From positions 1-29,366 of the IMG/VR virus record IMGVR_UViG_3300042301_000259: 29,366 nucleotides of DNA; one strand, given 5' to 3'. Origin of the DNA: a virus. Below, one piece after another: positions 6,689 to 13,977 of this stretch (its first letter is position 1; each line of letters starts with the position of its first letter). The notes beneath the pieces were generated by a model that saw only the letters and a list, made by a program, of their open reading frames with translations, was not told the DNA's origin and made no database searches. Both the position numbers and the translations under genes were made by a program.

Positions 6689-6699
6689 ACATTTTGCAT
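6683..6699. promoter_or_regulatory. Inverted repeat over the -33 box, candidate operator
   Basis: ATGCAAA (6683-6689) and TTTGCAT (6693-6699) form a 7-3-7 inverted repeat. The -33 TTG of the adjoining promoter lies inside the left arm, so a dimeric repressor bound here would block RNA polymerase. Confidence 0.5.
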
Positions 6700-6711
6700 A
6701 ATTTTCCACAA

Positions 6712-6730
6712 ATTTAGAATGATTCTAAAT
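6712..6730. promoter_or_regulatory. 19-bp perfect palindrome, candidate operator
   Basis: ATTTAGAAT-G-ATTCTAAAT is a perfect 9-1-9 palindrome just upstream of the promoter at 6660-6688 and 39 bp beyond the end of the exonuclease gene. It lacks a T run and GC-rich stem, so a dimeric protein site is more likely than a terminator. A TTTTCCACA (6702-6710), one base from a DnaA box, lies between the two palindromes. Confidence 0.5.
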
Positions 6731-6769
6731 AAGCAATCAGTTGATAAGCTTAAATAATCTCCGCAAAAA

Positions 6770-7543
6770 TCAGGCTATAGACTTACGCTTGTATAGATAT
6801 TCCTGATACTTAGTGAACACCAGGTGATTTATTTTGTAGTGTTTTTTGCAGTCCTTGCATAGTATCCAATGGTGTACAGTGCCTGCAGCTGTAACTACTT
6901 TCTTATTGTACTTAACATTTATTCCTGCACATTCAGGGCACTCATACTTTTCACCTCCGTATTGGATGGCATAGTTATGGTTTACAGTGGCATAGCTGTT
7001 AAGTTTTTCAAATACTGACTCAAGTACCTCAACATCCATCTTACAATAGGCCACCATCTTATCAAGTGCCTCCTGGTCTTTGCGAAATACTATATCTTTC
7101 CATAGGTCAAGGCCACCTGTATCCATCTTAGCACCTACCTTGAGTAGCTTAGCTATGTAGTCAAGCTTGTTGCTATTAAAATTAAAGTACTTTTTAGCCC
7201 ATTTAAGAGTGTCTATGGTCTTAGGTGACGGCATAAATTGAATGCCATGGAATAAAGCTCTTGTGCGTATCCATTTGAGGTCAAATCTATCCCCATTGTG
7301 AGCTACAATCTCATCTGCTTGAGCTAGAACCTTGACAAATTTCTCAATCATTTGCTTATCACTCTGACTTTTGGACCATGTTAGGCTGTGTATCTCATCC
7401 TCACCCTCCCATTTGTAGCAGATGCATATGATTGCACGTTCATGAATGATATCACCTGGGTTAATTGTTAGGTTGTATCCTGTCCTCCAGAATACTCCGA
7501 CATTGAAAGAGGTCTCAATGTCATAAAATAGACGTTTTCTCAT
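6770..7543 (-). CDS. DEDD-type 3'-5' exonuclease with zinc ribbon
   Basis: A 257-aa protein. The RNase H-like exonuclease motifs are Exo I YDIET (D8, E10), Exo II VAHNGDRFDLKWI (80-92, D85 or D88) and Exo III YCKMDVEVL (166-174, D170), as in DnaQ/YprB-like nucleases. A C-terminal zinc ribbon follows, with C202-x2-C205 and C229-x2-C232 and basic residues between. It overlaps the spanin candidate by ATGA (7540-7543), so it is the last gene of the portal-lysis transcription unit. A nuclease made late might degrade host DNA or trim ends during packaging; that is inference. The catalytic class is well supported. Confidence 0.8.
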   Translation of the reverse strand: MRKRLFYDIETSFNVGVFWRTGYNLTINPGDIIHERAIICICYKWEGEDEIHSLTWSKSQSDKQMIEKFVKVLAQADEIVAHNGDRFDLKWIRTRALFHGIQFMPSPKTIDTLKWAKKYFNFNSNKLDYIAKLLKVGAKMDTGGLDLWKDIVFRKDQEALDKMVAYCKMDVEVLESVFEKLNSYATVNHNYAIQYGGEKYECPECAGINVKYNKKVVTAAGTVHHWILCKDCKKHYKINHLVFTKYQEYLYKRKSIA

Positions 7544-7986
7544 AGCTTAAATAGCAGAGCTATCCTATCTAGTAGCCCTTTTTGTATTAGAAATCTTAGG
7601 AGTATCCCTAGAATAAACGCAACAATCATAGGCCACCATAGTATTTTATACTTTACTACCTCTTTAGCTTGAGCAGTTTTATAGATAGTCTTACCTCGTA
7701 TCCTTTCAACCCTGGTCTTGTATCTATATTCTATCCTAGTCTGAAATCTAGTCTTAGGAATTATGATATTCTTAAAAAACACAATAGTATCCTTGGTGGT
7801 GTAGAATTTCTCCCATACAATAGTATCATTGTGTATCACTGGGATGCTGTCAACTGTAGTGATACGGATGGTGTCACTATCCTGTACTACTTGCAGGCCA
7901 TTCTTTAATGCTTTCTTGTAGTGCCATTGAGCTCGCTTAGGAGCTGAGCATGATATCAGGATGAGTATAGGTATTAAATATCTCAT
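7540..7986 (-). CDS. Candidate unimolecular spanin (lipoprotein with C-terminal membrane anchor)
   Basis: A 148-aa protein with two membrane anchors of different kind. The N-terminus MRYLIPILILISC is a short signal peptide with lipobox L-I-S-C13, giving a lipidated outer-membrane end. Residues 115-134 (ILWWPMIVAFILGILLRFLI) form a transmembrane segment near the C-terminus. About 100 residues between are beta-prone, with repeated T-I-V segments, and then basic. This is the layout of u-spanins such as phage T1 gp11, which link the two membranes and fuse them at lysis. It follows the holin and endolysin and overlaps the endolysin by ATGA. I have seen no sequence motif beyond topology and context. 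Confidence 0.68.
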   Translation of the reverse strand: MRYLIPILILISCSAPKRAQWHYKKALKNGLQVVQDSDTIRITTVDSIPVIHNDTIVWEKFYTTKDTIVFFKNIIIPKTRFQTRIEYRYKTRVERIRGKTIYKTAQAKEVVKYKILWWPMIVAFILGILLRFLIQKGLLDRIALLFKL

Positions 7987-8630
7987 AGGCTTTGTAGCAT
8001 CTTAATCATTCTAGGGCATGGATAGATATCTGCCTTATCTTTTCTCACACTGTTATGCGTGTAGATCCCTGCAGTTCCTTTGAATGCCTCTTTATCAATG
8101 GCAAATATCTCGGACCGGTAAGCCTTGGGAATGTCATAGGTCTCGCATAGATACTCCACCAACTGCCGAGTGCTTTCAATCTGTTCATCCGTATATTTGT
8201 ACCAATACTTATTGCCCTTGTATGGAGTTTCTAAGGTAGTTACCATGGACGGGTCAACAACTCCCTTAACATAATTGTAGTACTTACCATCCTTTAGCTT
8301 CAATGGTCCCCAATTACACACCTCAATACCTACACTTAGCTTGTTTAAGTTTTGATACTTGAGTCCATGAGCTGAGAAATCTTGGCTATCTATCCCCAGG
8401 TGATAAGCCCAATGCTTAGAGCTGAAGCACTGTACTATTGTACCTCTTTCACCTATTACAAATGCAGTAGCAATCCTATCTGAGTTGCTGTTCCACCAAC
8501 GTGATACAGCTACAGCATTACCATTGCCTGCAGTATGGTGTAAATAGATTTGTTTTTTATCAGACTCCTCATGGAAGTACTGAGCATTAGATAGGCGTTC
8601 CTGTAATATCTTGCTTGTGTCTAATTTCAT
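7983..8630 (-). CDS. N-acetylmuramoyl-L-alanine amidase (endolysin)
   Basis: A 215-aa Amidase_2/PGRP-type endolysin that would cleave the amide bond between muramic acid and the stem peptide. Zinc ligands are visible at H31 (IYLHHTAGNG), H192 (IYTHNSVRKDKADIYPCP) and C205, with the substrate-side block KLSVGIEVCN (E103). No signal peptide is present, so release needs the holin encoded just upstream. Its start lies 44 bp inside the holin gene and its end overlaps the spanin candidate by ATGA. The central insert (GPLKLKDGKYYNYVKG) is common in amidases of Bacteroidota phages and prophages. Confidence 0.88.
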   Translation of the reverse strand: MKLDTSKILQERLSNAQYFHEESDKKQIYLHHTAGNGNAVAVSRWWNSNSDRIATAFVIGERGTIVQCFSSKHWAYHLGIDSQDFSAHGLKYQNLNKLSVGIEVCNWGPLKLKDGKYYNYVKGVVDPSMVTTLETPYKGNKYWYKYTDEQIESTRQLVEYLCETYDIPKAYRSEIFAIDKEAFKGTAGIYTHNSVRKDKADIYPCPRMIKMLQSL

Positions 8631-9078
8631 CCACCTCTTTTTTAATATCCTTAGCTCTAGCGAAAAGATTTTTCATTGACTGCCATAGGTCAAGCCCTTT
8701 CACTGCTTTATAGTTCTCATTGATACTCATAACTTCGATTGATACCAGGATAAGTGCAAGTACCTTAGTAAGTAGTAACTCTACTGAGAAAAACTGCAGG
8801 ATTATATGGTTAAGAATGAATTGGTCAATCATGTAGAACATGATAACAGTTACCTCATAGAGTAACATCTTGCTAATGATTGCAGATAGGCCCCTGCTTG
8901 TGATTGGCACCTTGCGTTTAATGCTCTTCCATACCCCTGTGATAGTATCAAGTACAATCACAAAGCCTACTAAAAACAATAGCCCTGAAATAGGCATTAA
9001 GAATGCACTAATAGTAGCCAATAGTTTTATCCAATTGGCTTTCATTGTAGCTAATAGTATGGATAGCTGTGATTTCAT
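8587..9078 (-). CDS. Holin (phage_holin_4-like)
   Basis: A 163-aa membrane protein with about three hydrophobic segments (roughly residues 17-46, 68-88 and 101-120) and a charged cytoplasmic tail (LFARAKDIKKEVDEI). The segment VIVLDTITGVWKSIKRK, with an Asp before a TGV turn, and SRGLSAIISKMLLYE are features of the phage_holin_4/toxin-secretion holin family. Holins open the inner membrane and time lysis. It shares TAATG with the connector gene upstream and overlaps the amidase by 44 bp, completing a holin-amidase-spanin cassette. Confidence 0.78.
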   Translation of the reverse strand: MKSQLSILLATMKANWIKLLATISAFLMPISGLLFLVGFVIVLDTITGVWKSIKRKVPITSRGLSAIISKMLLYEVTVIMFYMIDQFILNHIILQFFSVELLLTKVLALILVSIEVMSINENYKAVKGLDLWQSMKNLFARAKDIKKEVDEIRHKQDITGTPI

Positions 9079-9644
9079 TACAAGATTAGGATGCTGTTAT
9101 TGTACCCATTCTCAAGGAAGTTACCACACATACCTGTGCAGGTTAACTGATATTGAGTAATACATGAGCAATGGTTAAACATTGGTCGTAGATCAGTATC
9201 CATGTTGGTAGTGGATATAAAAATAGGGAACAGGTTACGGTTAGCAAGTAGCCATCTGATTAAACGTTGCTCAAAGAAACTAGCTTTCTGTGCATAGTGC
9301 TCCATCCCAAATGCTACCTCACTGCGTGATACACTTGCTGAATAATCACCATTCTGAGTCTGAAGACCCTTATTTTTTAACTGATACGTCAATCCAAATA
9401 CAGCATCCTCTGCACTTCTCCATGCAATGACCGGCTGAATGAACTCAACTAGGTCAATCTCATCGGGTGTAAGTGTCTGAGCATTGTATGCTGTTAGCAT
9501 GTGATTGTAGAACGTAGTGCCTAAGATAGGCTGTATTCTTAATGCTGCCTGAGTAGCTATGTATGGGGTCACATCCGTTACATCAACATTGGCTGTTATC
9601 GGAGTGTTAGTCTTAAGGTAGGTTTCAGTGATAAAATATAACAT
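9078..9644 (-). CDS. Putative head-tail connector
   Basis: A 188-aa protein directly after the portal gene (shared TGATG at 9644). The N-terminus (FITETYLKTNTPITANVDVT) and the stretch PYIATQAALRIQPILGTTFY resemble gp6-like/DUF6712 head-tail adaptors, which add a ring below the portal. WRSAEDAVFGLTYQLKNKG fits the helical bundle. The C-terminus has an unusual cysteine cluster (HCSCITQYQLTCTGMCG), which could bind metal or form a knot. The function comes mostly from position and a weak family resemblance. Confidence 0.55.
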   Translation of the reverse strand: MLYFITETYLKTNTPITANVDVTDVTPYIATQAALRIQPILGTTFYNHMLTAYNAQTLTPDEIDLVEFIQPVIAWRSAEDAVFGLTYQLKNKGLQTQNGDYSASVSRSEVAFGMEHYAQKASFFEQRLIRWLLANRNLFPIFISTTNMDTDLRPMFNHCSCITQYQLTCTGMCGNFLENGYNNSILIL

Positions 9645-10972
9645 CAGATTGCAGGTGTTTGTGCCGCTGCAGTTGCAGCTGCTTGTGTAACATCTCCACC
9701 CTCTACAGGAGGCAATGAAGCAAGTGCTCTAATCTCATTGATGGTCATGGTCTCAAGTACTTTGGTAGCTACTAATGGACTCAATGTGTTCAATGCATCA
9801 TTAGTCTTAGAGCTGTCACCCTCAAGCTCCACGATGGTCTCATTAATGATTTGAAAGTTATTGATTGTGAAATCAGCAGGGATGCGAGCAATGGTTAGTA
9901 TCTCCTGAAAGATAGTAGTCACCTGTTGACGTAGTTCCATAACCACATTCTTTTCAAATATCACATAGGCCTGCTTGATATCACTACCATTACCCAAGCT
10001 TCCAGTGGTACGGATACCCATTAGGATAGGGTCAATGGTATGTGAGAAACAAATCTGCTCAGTGTTCAATGCAGATGCCTCATGGAATAGCTTATCATTG
10101 CCATTAGTTGGTAGGCTTTCAATCTTAGGTAGTTGGTCCGCTGAGTTAGCAAAGAATGCAACTGCCTTACCGGCATTGGCTGCACCTTTAAGTCGGTCAA
10201 TAGTTTCCTTGATCATGTGTTTTTCCTCCTCAGACTGTGGTCTTTTTGGAAACATCATAGCAAAGGATGGGAACACACTATTTTGAATGTTACTTTTTGC
10301 AAAGTAAGATAGCTCACCACTAAGAAAAGCAAAGTTTAATGCACTTGTATAGGTAGGTAGTGGGTAATAATCTTGACCAACTGACTTAACCTCATAGCAA
10401 TATAGCTGACATTCATCCGTACAGGTGATGTGATAAGGCTTAATGACCTCAGTATCTATCCTGGTACTCCAATCATCTGACAAATAGTAGTACTTTTTAC
10501 ATGGTGATACCCTTACTTTCTCAGGGGATACATTCTCAATCTTGATTAGCTTTCTTTTATCACCAAAATATAGCTTGAAGTACACACGATTGTGGATGAT
10601 TAACTGCTTTGTAACTGCCTTAACAGTGTGCTTGAGGTTGGCTTTCTTTTCAAAGCTAAACATCTCTAGCTTTTCTTGTGGTGTAAGCTTGTCAGTTGTA
10701 AGGTTAAAACCTCCACCAATCACAGCATTGGTCTTAAAGTCAACAATGGCACCATGTAAAGGTGAGCTGTAGTACATTTGATTGAGCATCTCAGGGTAAA
10801 GGTTACCCTCACCAAATCTAACCCATGACTCCTGCACATATCTACCATTGACATAGGGCAGTGTCAAGTTACCTCTTCCTACCGGTAGGAATGGGGTGCT
10901 AAATGATTGATACCCCTCTACTACTTCAGGGCCTTTCTTATTGTTGTTAATAAATCTATCGTACCAAGCCAT
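9644..10972 (-). CDS. Portal protein
   Basis: A 442-aa protein of usual portal length. Features include YSSPLHGAIVDFKTNAVIGG (a typical early portal segment), AVTKQLIIHNRVYFKLYFG, a wing-like part with VSPEKVRVSP, and a helical region ending FQEILTIARIP. It would form the dodecameric ring at one capsid vertex through which DNA passes. It lies between a small structural gene and the connector, far from the terminase genes, which is unusual. The Q/A-rich C-terminus (VTQAAATAAAQTPA) looks disordered. Confidence 0.8.
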   Translation of the reverse strand: MAWYDRFINNNKKGPEVVEGYQSFSTPFLPVGRGNLTLPYVNGRYVQESWVRFGEGNLYPEMLNQMYYSSPLHGAIVDFKTNAVIGGGFNLTTDKLTPQEKLEMFSFEKKANLKHTVKAVTKQLIIHNRVYFKLYFGDKRKLIKIENVSPEKVRVSPCKKYYYLSDDWSTRIDTEVIKPYHITCTDECQLYCYEVKSVGQDYYPLPTYTSALNFAFLSGELSYFAKSNIQNSVFPSFAMMFPKRPQSEEEKHMIKETIDRLKGAANAGKAVAFFANSADQLPKIESLPTNGNDKLFHEASALNTEQICFSHTIDPILMGIRTTGSLGNGSDIKQAYVIFEKNVVMELRQQVTTIFQEILTIARIPADFTINNFQIINETIVELEGDSSKTNDALNTLSPLVATKVLETMTINEIRALASLPPVEGGDVTQAAATAAAQTPAI

Positions 10973-10974
10973 AG

Positions 10975-11325
10975 TTAATCGTATATTGAGTTACCTGCAG
11001 GACCACTTACTACCATCCTACCCTCCTCAATTACTACTCCTGTAGTCTGAGCTATTGTAAGGGGCAAAACAAAAGGTGTAGAGCTTTCATAAACCTGGTA
11101 ATTGTACTGCCCTTTCTTTAGTATGATATCTGTAGGCTCATCTAGAGTAAACAGGTTGTATCTTTCGGGCCATGCACTTGTATCAGCAGATGTGAAGAGC
11201 TGTGGTGTGCTAGTGGTATTCATTTCATTAGTGAATACAAACAAATAGTGTGGTGTACTAACCGTAGTTACCTCACTAAGAGTTAACACGAACTGATTAA
11301 TAACACCTTGATCTAAGTAAATCAC
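10975..11325 (-). CDS. Small structural-module protein, GTG start
   Basis: A 116-aa beta-rich protein (TPHYLFVFTNEM, YNLFTLDEPTDIILKKGQYNYQVYE) resembling small virion proteins in Bacteroidota siphophage head-tail regions; no domain is named. The start is GTG at 11325, placed directly after the late promoter motif AATATAGGT, where other copies have ATG. It heads the transcription unit portal-connector-lysis. The C-terminal VVIEEGRMVVSGP is strand-like. Confidence 0.62.
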   Translation of the reverse strand: MIYLDQGVINQFVLTLSEVTTVSTPHYLFVFTNEMNTTSTPQLFTSADTSAWPERYNLFTLDEPTDIILKKGQYNYQVYESSTPFVLPLTIAQTTGVVIEEGRMVVSGPAGNSIYD

Positions 11326-11356
11326 ACCTATATTAATTTAGCTTTGTCAAATGTTC
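11326..11356 (-). promoter_or_regulatory. Late promoter motif, copy 1 (portal-lysis unit)
   Basis: On the minus strand GAACA (11352-11356), 17 nt, then AATATAGGT (11326-11334) abutting the GTG start. A terminator ends two bases upstream (11359), so one unit closes and the next opens here. Confidence 0.7.
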
Positions 11357-11358
11357 AT

Positions 11359-11386
11359 AAAAAAAGCCCCACCATGTGGCAGGGCT
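11359..11386 (-). terminator. Intrinsic terminator after the tail-tube gene
   Basis: On the minus strand a hairpin with AGCCC/GGGCT base and an inner CAC/GTG stem around an ATG loop is followed by seven T residues (11365-11359). It lies 24 bp beyond the stop of the gene at 11410 and directly before a late promoter. Confidence 0.8.
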
Positions 11387-11409
11387 CTAATATAGAGAGG
11401 TAGAATTGC

Positions 11410-11961
11410 TTATATAACTCCGATTGTTTGAAGTGCATTAGCTGTCATATCAATGTTGTAAGCTAAGTAAGGGTTCTCAGCTACCAAAGTAACTGTATAT
11501 TTTGAACCATCCGCTCTAGCTGTACCTGAACCCTCACCTGTAGCAGATAACTGCAAGTATGGGAAGTACCAATATAAGCCATTAGCATCTAAGATGATAG
11601 CTGTTAAGAATTGCTGTCCTGTTCCTAGGATTTTAATAGCACGTGACTTATCAGCATCTCTTCTATGGAATACTAAATTGATTGTTTGAGTTACAAAAGA
11701 GCTACCATTAACTAAGTCAATAGTGCTATCCTCTGTATAGTTGGATGTGTTTCGGCGTACCTCAAATGCTTTGAATAAATCACCACCCGGTTGTAAGGTG
11801 ATACCTGTAATTTGCCAGGCACCTGTACCAACAACTGTAGATGGGTCAGCAGGAGTGATAGAAGCTATCTCATCCTGTGTATTTATCCAAACACCATAGA
11901 TACCACCAATGTTGTTATCGCATGGTTTTACGATAGTCTCTAATGATTGACATGTAGCCAT
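11410..11961 (-). CDS. Putative major tail (tube) protein
   Basis: A 183-aa beta-rich protein of tail-tube size, between the major capsid gene and a strong terminator. It has GIYGVWINTQDEI near the N-terminus, a central FKAFEVRRNTSNYTEDSTID block, FVTQTINLVFHRRD, and a C-terminal GSKYTVTLVAENPYLAYNI. The alternating strands with a TxTINLVF segment fit a tail-tube fold, and its expression should be high. I assign it from size, composition and position. It could instead be a capsid decoration protein. Confidence 0.55.
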   Translation of the reverse strand: MATCQSLETIVKPCDNNIGGIYGVWINTQDEIASITPADPSTVVGTGAWQITGITLQPGGDLFKAFEVRRNTSNYTEDSTIDLVNGSSFVTQTINLVFHRRDADKSRAIKILGTGQQFLTAIILDANGLYWYFPYLQLSATGEGSGTARADGSKYTVTLVAENPYLAYNIDMTANALQTIGVI

Positions 11962-11977
11962 TGTGTTAAGTATTAAA

Positions 11978-11999
11978 GAGCCCCCTTGGTAGAGGGCTC
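11978..11999 (-). terminator. Hairpin between capsid and tail-tube genes, possible partial terminator
   Basis: On the minus strand GAGCCC (11999-11994) pairs with GGGCTC (11983-11978) around a 10-nt loop, followed by TTTAAT. The T run is short, so it probably terminates only partly or protects the capsid mRNA 3' end, allowing the capsid gene to be expressed above its downstream neighbour. Confidence 0.55.
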
Positions 12000-12009
12000 A
12001 TGATTATTA

Positions 12010-12948
12010 TTATGCGTAGAAAACGATTTCTTGAGGATTAACAAAGTTAAATCCTACTTTCATGTTAGCACGTGTACGGATGTACGGCTCAGCTACAGTA
12101 TCAGCTAAGTTAACAGCACGTAGGTCAGAAGAGTCACCCTCAGCATCAAATGCGTAGATAAGGTTGTCTTTCAAAGTCCACACGAATGTGTTGTTTGACA
12201 TACCTGGACATACTACAATCTTAACACCTAAGAAAGTCAAAGACAAATCTTGAGTAATGTATGCTTGAGTGTTACCTGAAGCTACTCCTAATCGGTAGAT
12301 ATTAACCAATTGAGTAGGCATGTACAAACGTAAATCAGCTGTACGTGTAGCAATAGTTGCAGGAAGTAAAGCAAATGCAGTAGACAAAGCAGCCTCTAAT
12401 GCAGTAAAGTTAGCAATTGAACCTGAACCACCATTGATAACTGGAAGTGTTCCTGGAGGAGGAGTCAAACCTGCAGTCAATGCTTTCTCATAACCATCAC
12501 ACAAAGCAAGTGTAGGGTTTAATGAAGTTGTATCACCTTGCCAACGGATAAGCTCGATATCTCCGTTAATTTTGTTAGCCATCTCACCCCAATAGAATGA
12601 CATGAAAGATGCAACAGAGAAATCTCCGTTAGATCCTTTTGACATTTGAAGAGCTAAGAAAGATTGCTCTAAGTCAAACTGACAAATCTGAGCCATTGCA
12701 GAAAGTGCACATACGTCAATTTCTTTAGCATCTAGGTCATCAGATGGTGCAGTAAATGCACAAGTAGATGGTTGTAAGATGTTACCGAAAGTAACACTAG
12801 CTAATTTAGTTTTGTACTTTACTCCTGGCAAAGAACGGTAGTTATCAGCAGTATCCTCAGACAAGTAAGCCTTAGAATAGAATGCCTCAGGGTTAGCTGC
12901 TAATAAAGCAGTTGGGTCAACTTGTAAGTCGAATTTTAATTTACGCAT
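12010..12948 (-). CDS. Major capsid protein
   Basis: A 312-aa protein of HK97-fold size, directly downstream of the protease/scaffold gene. Features are an N-terminal helix (LLAANPEAFYSKAYLSED), a central FDLEQSFLALQMSKGSNGD, the loop ATIATRTADLRLYMP and a C-terminal beta part (NMKVGFNFVNPQEIVFYA), which resemble capsid proteins of Bacteroidota siphophages. The codon use is biased to a few codons, as for a highly expressed gene. It has no leader motif of its own and is expressed from the upstream late promoter. Confidence 0.75.
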   Translation of the reverse strand: MRKLKFDLQVDPTALLAANPEAFYSKAYLSEDTADNYRSLPGVKYKTKLASVTFGNILQPSTCAFTAPSDDLDAKEIDVCALSAMAQICQFDLEQSFLALQMSKGSNGDFSVASFMSFYWGEMANKINGDIELIRWQGDTTSLNPTLALCDGYEKALTAGLTPPPGTLPVINGGSGSIANFTALEAALSTAFALLPATIATRTADLRLYMPTQLVNIYRLGVASGNTQAYITQDLSLTFLGVKIVVCPGMSNNTFVWTLKDNLIYAFDAEGDSSDLRAVNLADTVAEPYIRTRANMKVGFNFVNPQEIVFYA

Positions 12949-12949
12949 T

Positions 12950-13933
12950 TTATTTGTTGTTTATGAATTTGTTTACACTTGAAAATCTTTGATGTGCACT
13001 TAAAGTCACACCCTCACTCATCACCTCTTCCTCTACTTCTACAGATAGAGCCTCTTCCAATTGGTTTTTAAGGTCAGCTATCATAGCAAGTAGAGCATTC
13101 ATTTGCTCATCCATCGCAGGCTTAACAATAGCAAGGATTGCCTCTGCATCAACTACAGGGTCAATTGCCATTGTTGTTTCCTCTGCAGGAACTTCTGCTG
13201 TTACTTCCTCTTCGATAACAGTATCTTCTAGAGCTACTTCCTCAGAAGCCTCTACTTTTTCAACATCTTTTACTTCAACTACTTTACCATCTTTTACGAT
13301 GTAGATTTTTTCGTTGATGATGTGCTCGCCGTCCGGCAACATTAACTCATTCATTTGTGTATTTATTTGGGATTGTTTTTGCTCGTTTAATTTCATGCCT
13401 AAGTACCCCTCAATACTGAAACCTATCTGCTCCTGTGCTACAAGCTCAGCATAGTATTCTTTGTCAGTTACCTGAGCCGTTACCATTAGTGTACCCTCAG
13501 GTACTTCAATACCAAATGATGAGTAAGCTTTGTCCTCTTTTGGGTTATCTACTATCCATGCCTCAAGTACATAGGCAGGAACGGTCTTAGATTGGTCATG
13601 CTCCAGGTTAAATAGGTCTCGGTTGACCATCTGCTGCATGAACTTGCCATGAATTTTCTCTATCTCTTCCTTGCTAAACTTGACATTGTACTCTTCTTTG
13701 CTATCCTCATCAAAGCGATAAATCTCCATAGGTATCAAAGCAGGTGCAGTGATACGGTACTTGAGCTCATCCGAAAAGAATAAAGGCTTAGCTTGAGCAC
13801 TGAATGCCATCCCCTTAACTTTGATTGCAGGAGTAGCTGTAAAAGCTATCTGCTCAATGCCAAGGTCCTCACCATTTTCAGCGTATGCTGGGTCAATGGT
13901 AATCTGATAGGTAGGGATATTGTCTTTTGCCAT
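12950..13933 (-). CDS. Prohead protease/scaffold fusion (XkdF-like, Peptidase_S78_2)
   Basis: A 327-aa protein with an N-terminal protease and a C-terminal scaffold-like part. The protease carries a likely catalytic His in LFNLEHDQSK and Ser in IGFSIEGYLGM, the spacing of XkdF-type S78_2 maturation proteases. Residues from about 190 are acidic and low complexity (VEVKDVEKVEASEEVALED and similar), followed by a helix MDEQMNALLAMIADLKNQLE, as in capsid delta/scaffold domains. It should guide capsid assembly and then cut scaffold and capsid. It opens the capsid unit under a late promoter two bases further from its ATG than in the other copies. Confidence 0.75.
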   Translation of the reverse strand: MAKDNIPTYQITIDPAYAENGEDLGIEQIAFTATPAIKVKGMAFSAQAKPLFFSDELKYRITAPALIPMEIYRFDEDSKEEYNVKFSKEEIEKIHGKFMQQMVNRDLFNLEHDQSKTVPAYVLEAWIVDNPKEDKAYSSFGIEVPEGTLMVTAQVTDKEYYAELVAQEQIGFSIEGYLGMKLNEQKQSQINTQMNELMLPDGEHIINEKIYIVKDGKVVEVKDVEKVEASEEVALEDTVIEEEVTAEVPAEETTMAIDPVVDAEAILAIVKPAMDEQMNALLAMIADLKNQLEEALSVEVEEEVMSEGVTLSAHQRFSSVNKFINNK

Positions 13934-13935
13934 CT

Positions 13936-13965
13936 ACCTATATTAAAAAAAACGTATATTTGTTC
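13936..13965 (-). promoter_or_regulatory. Late promoter motif, copy 2 (capsid unit)
   Basis: On the minus strand GAACA (13961-13965), 16 nt, then AATATAGGT (13936-13944), followed by AG and the ATG at 13933. It is the one copy with a 16-nt spacer and a 2-nt gap to the start. Its -35-like part overlaps the -7 box of the divergent plus-strand promoter. Confidence 0.65.
13955..13962 (+). promoter_or_regulatory. Host-type -7 box for the plus-strand gene pair
   Basis: TATATTTG matches TAnnTTTG exactly and ends 15 bases before the ATG at 13978. The nearest upstream TTG (13927-13929) is 25 nt away, slightly too far, so the -33 box is uncertain. The box shares bases with the -35-like part of the opposing late promoter. 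Confidence 0.45.
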
Positions 13966-13977
13966 AAAAATTATAAC

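Noticed and set aside
6712-6730. The 19-bp palindrome as a terminator for the exonuclease gene
   Set aside because: The stem is AT-rich and is not followed by a T run.
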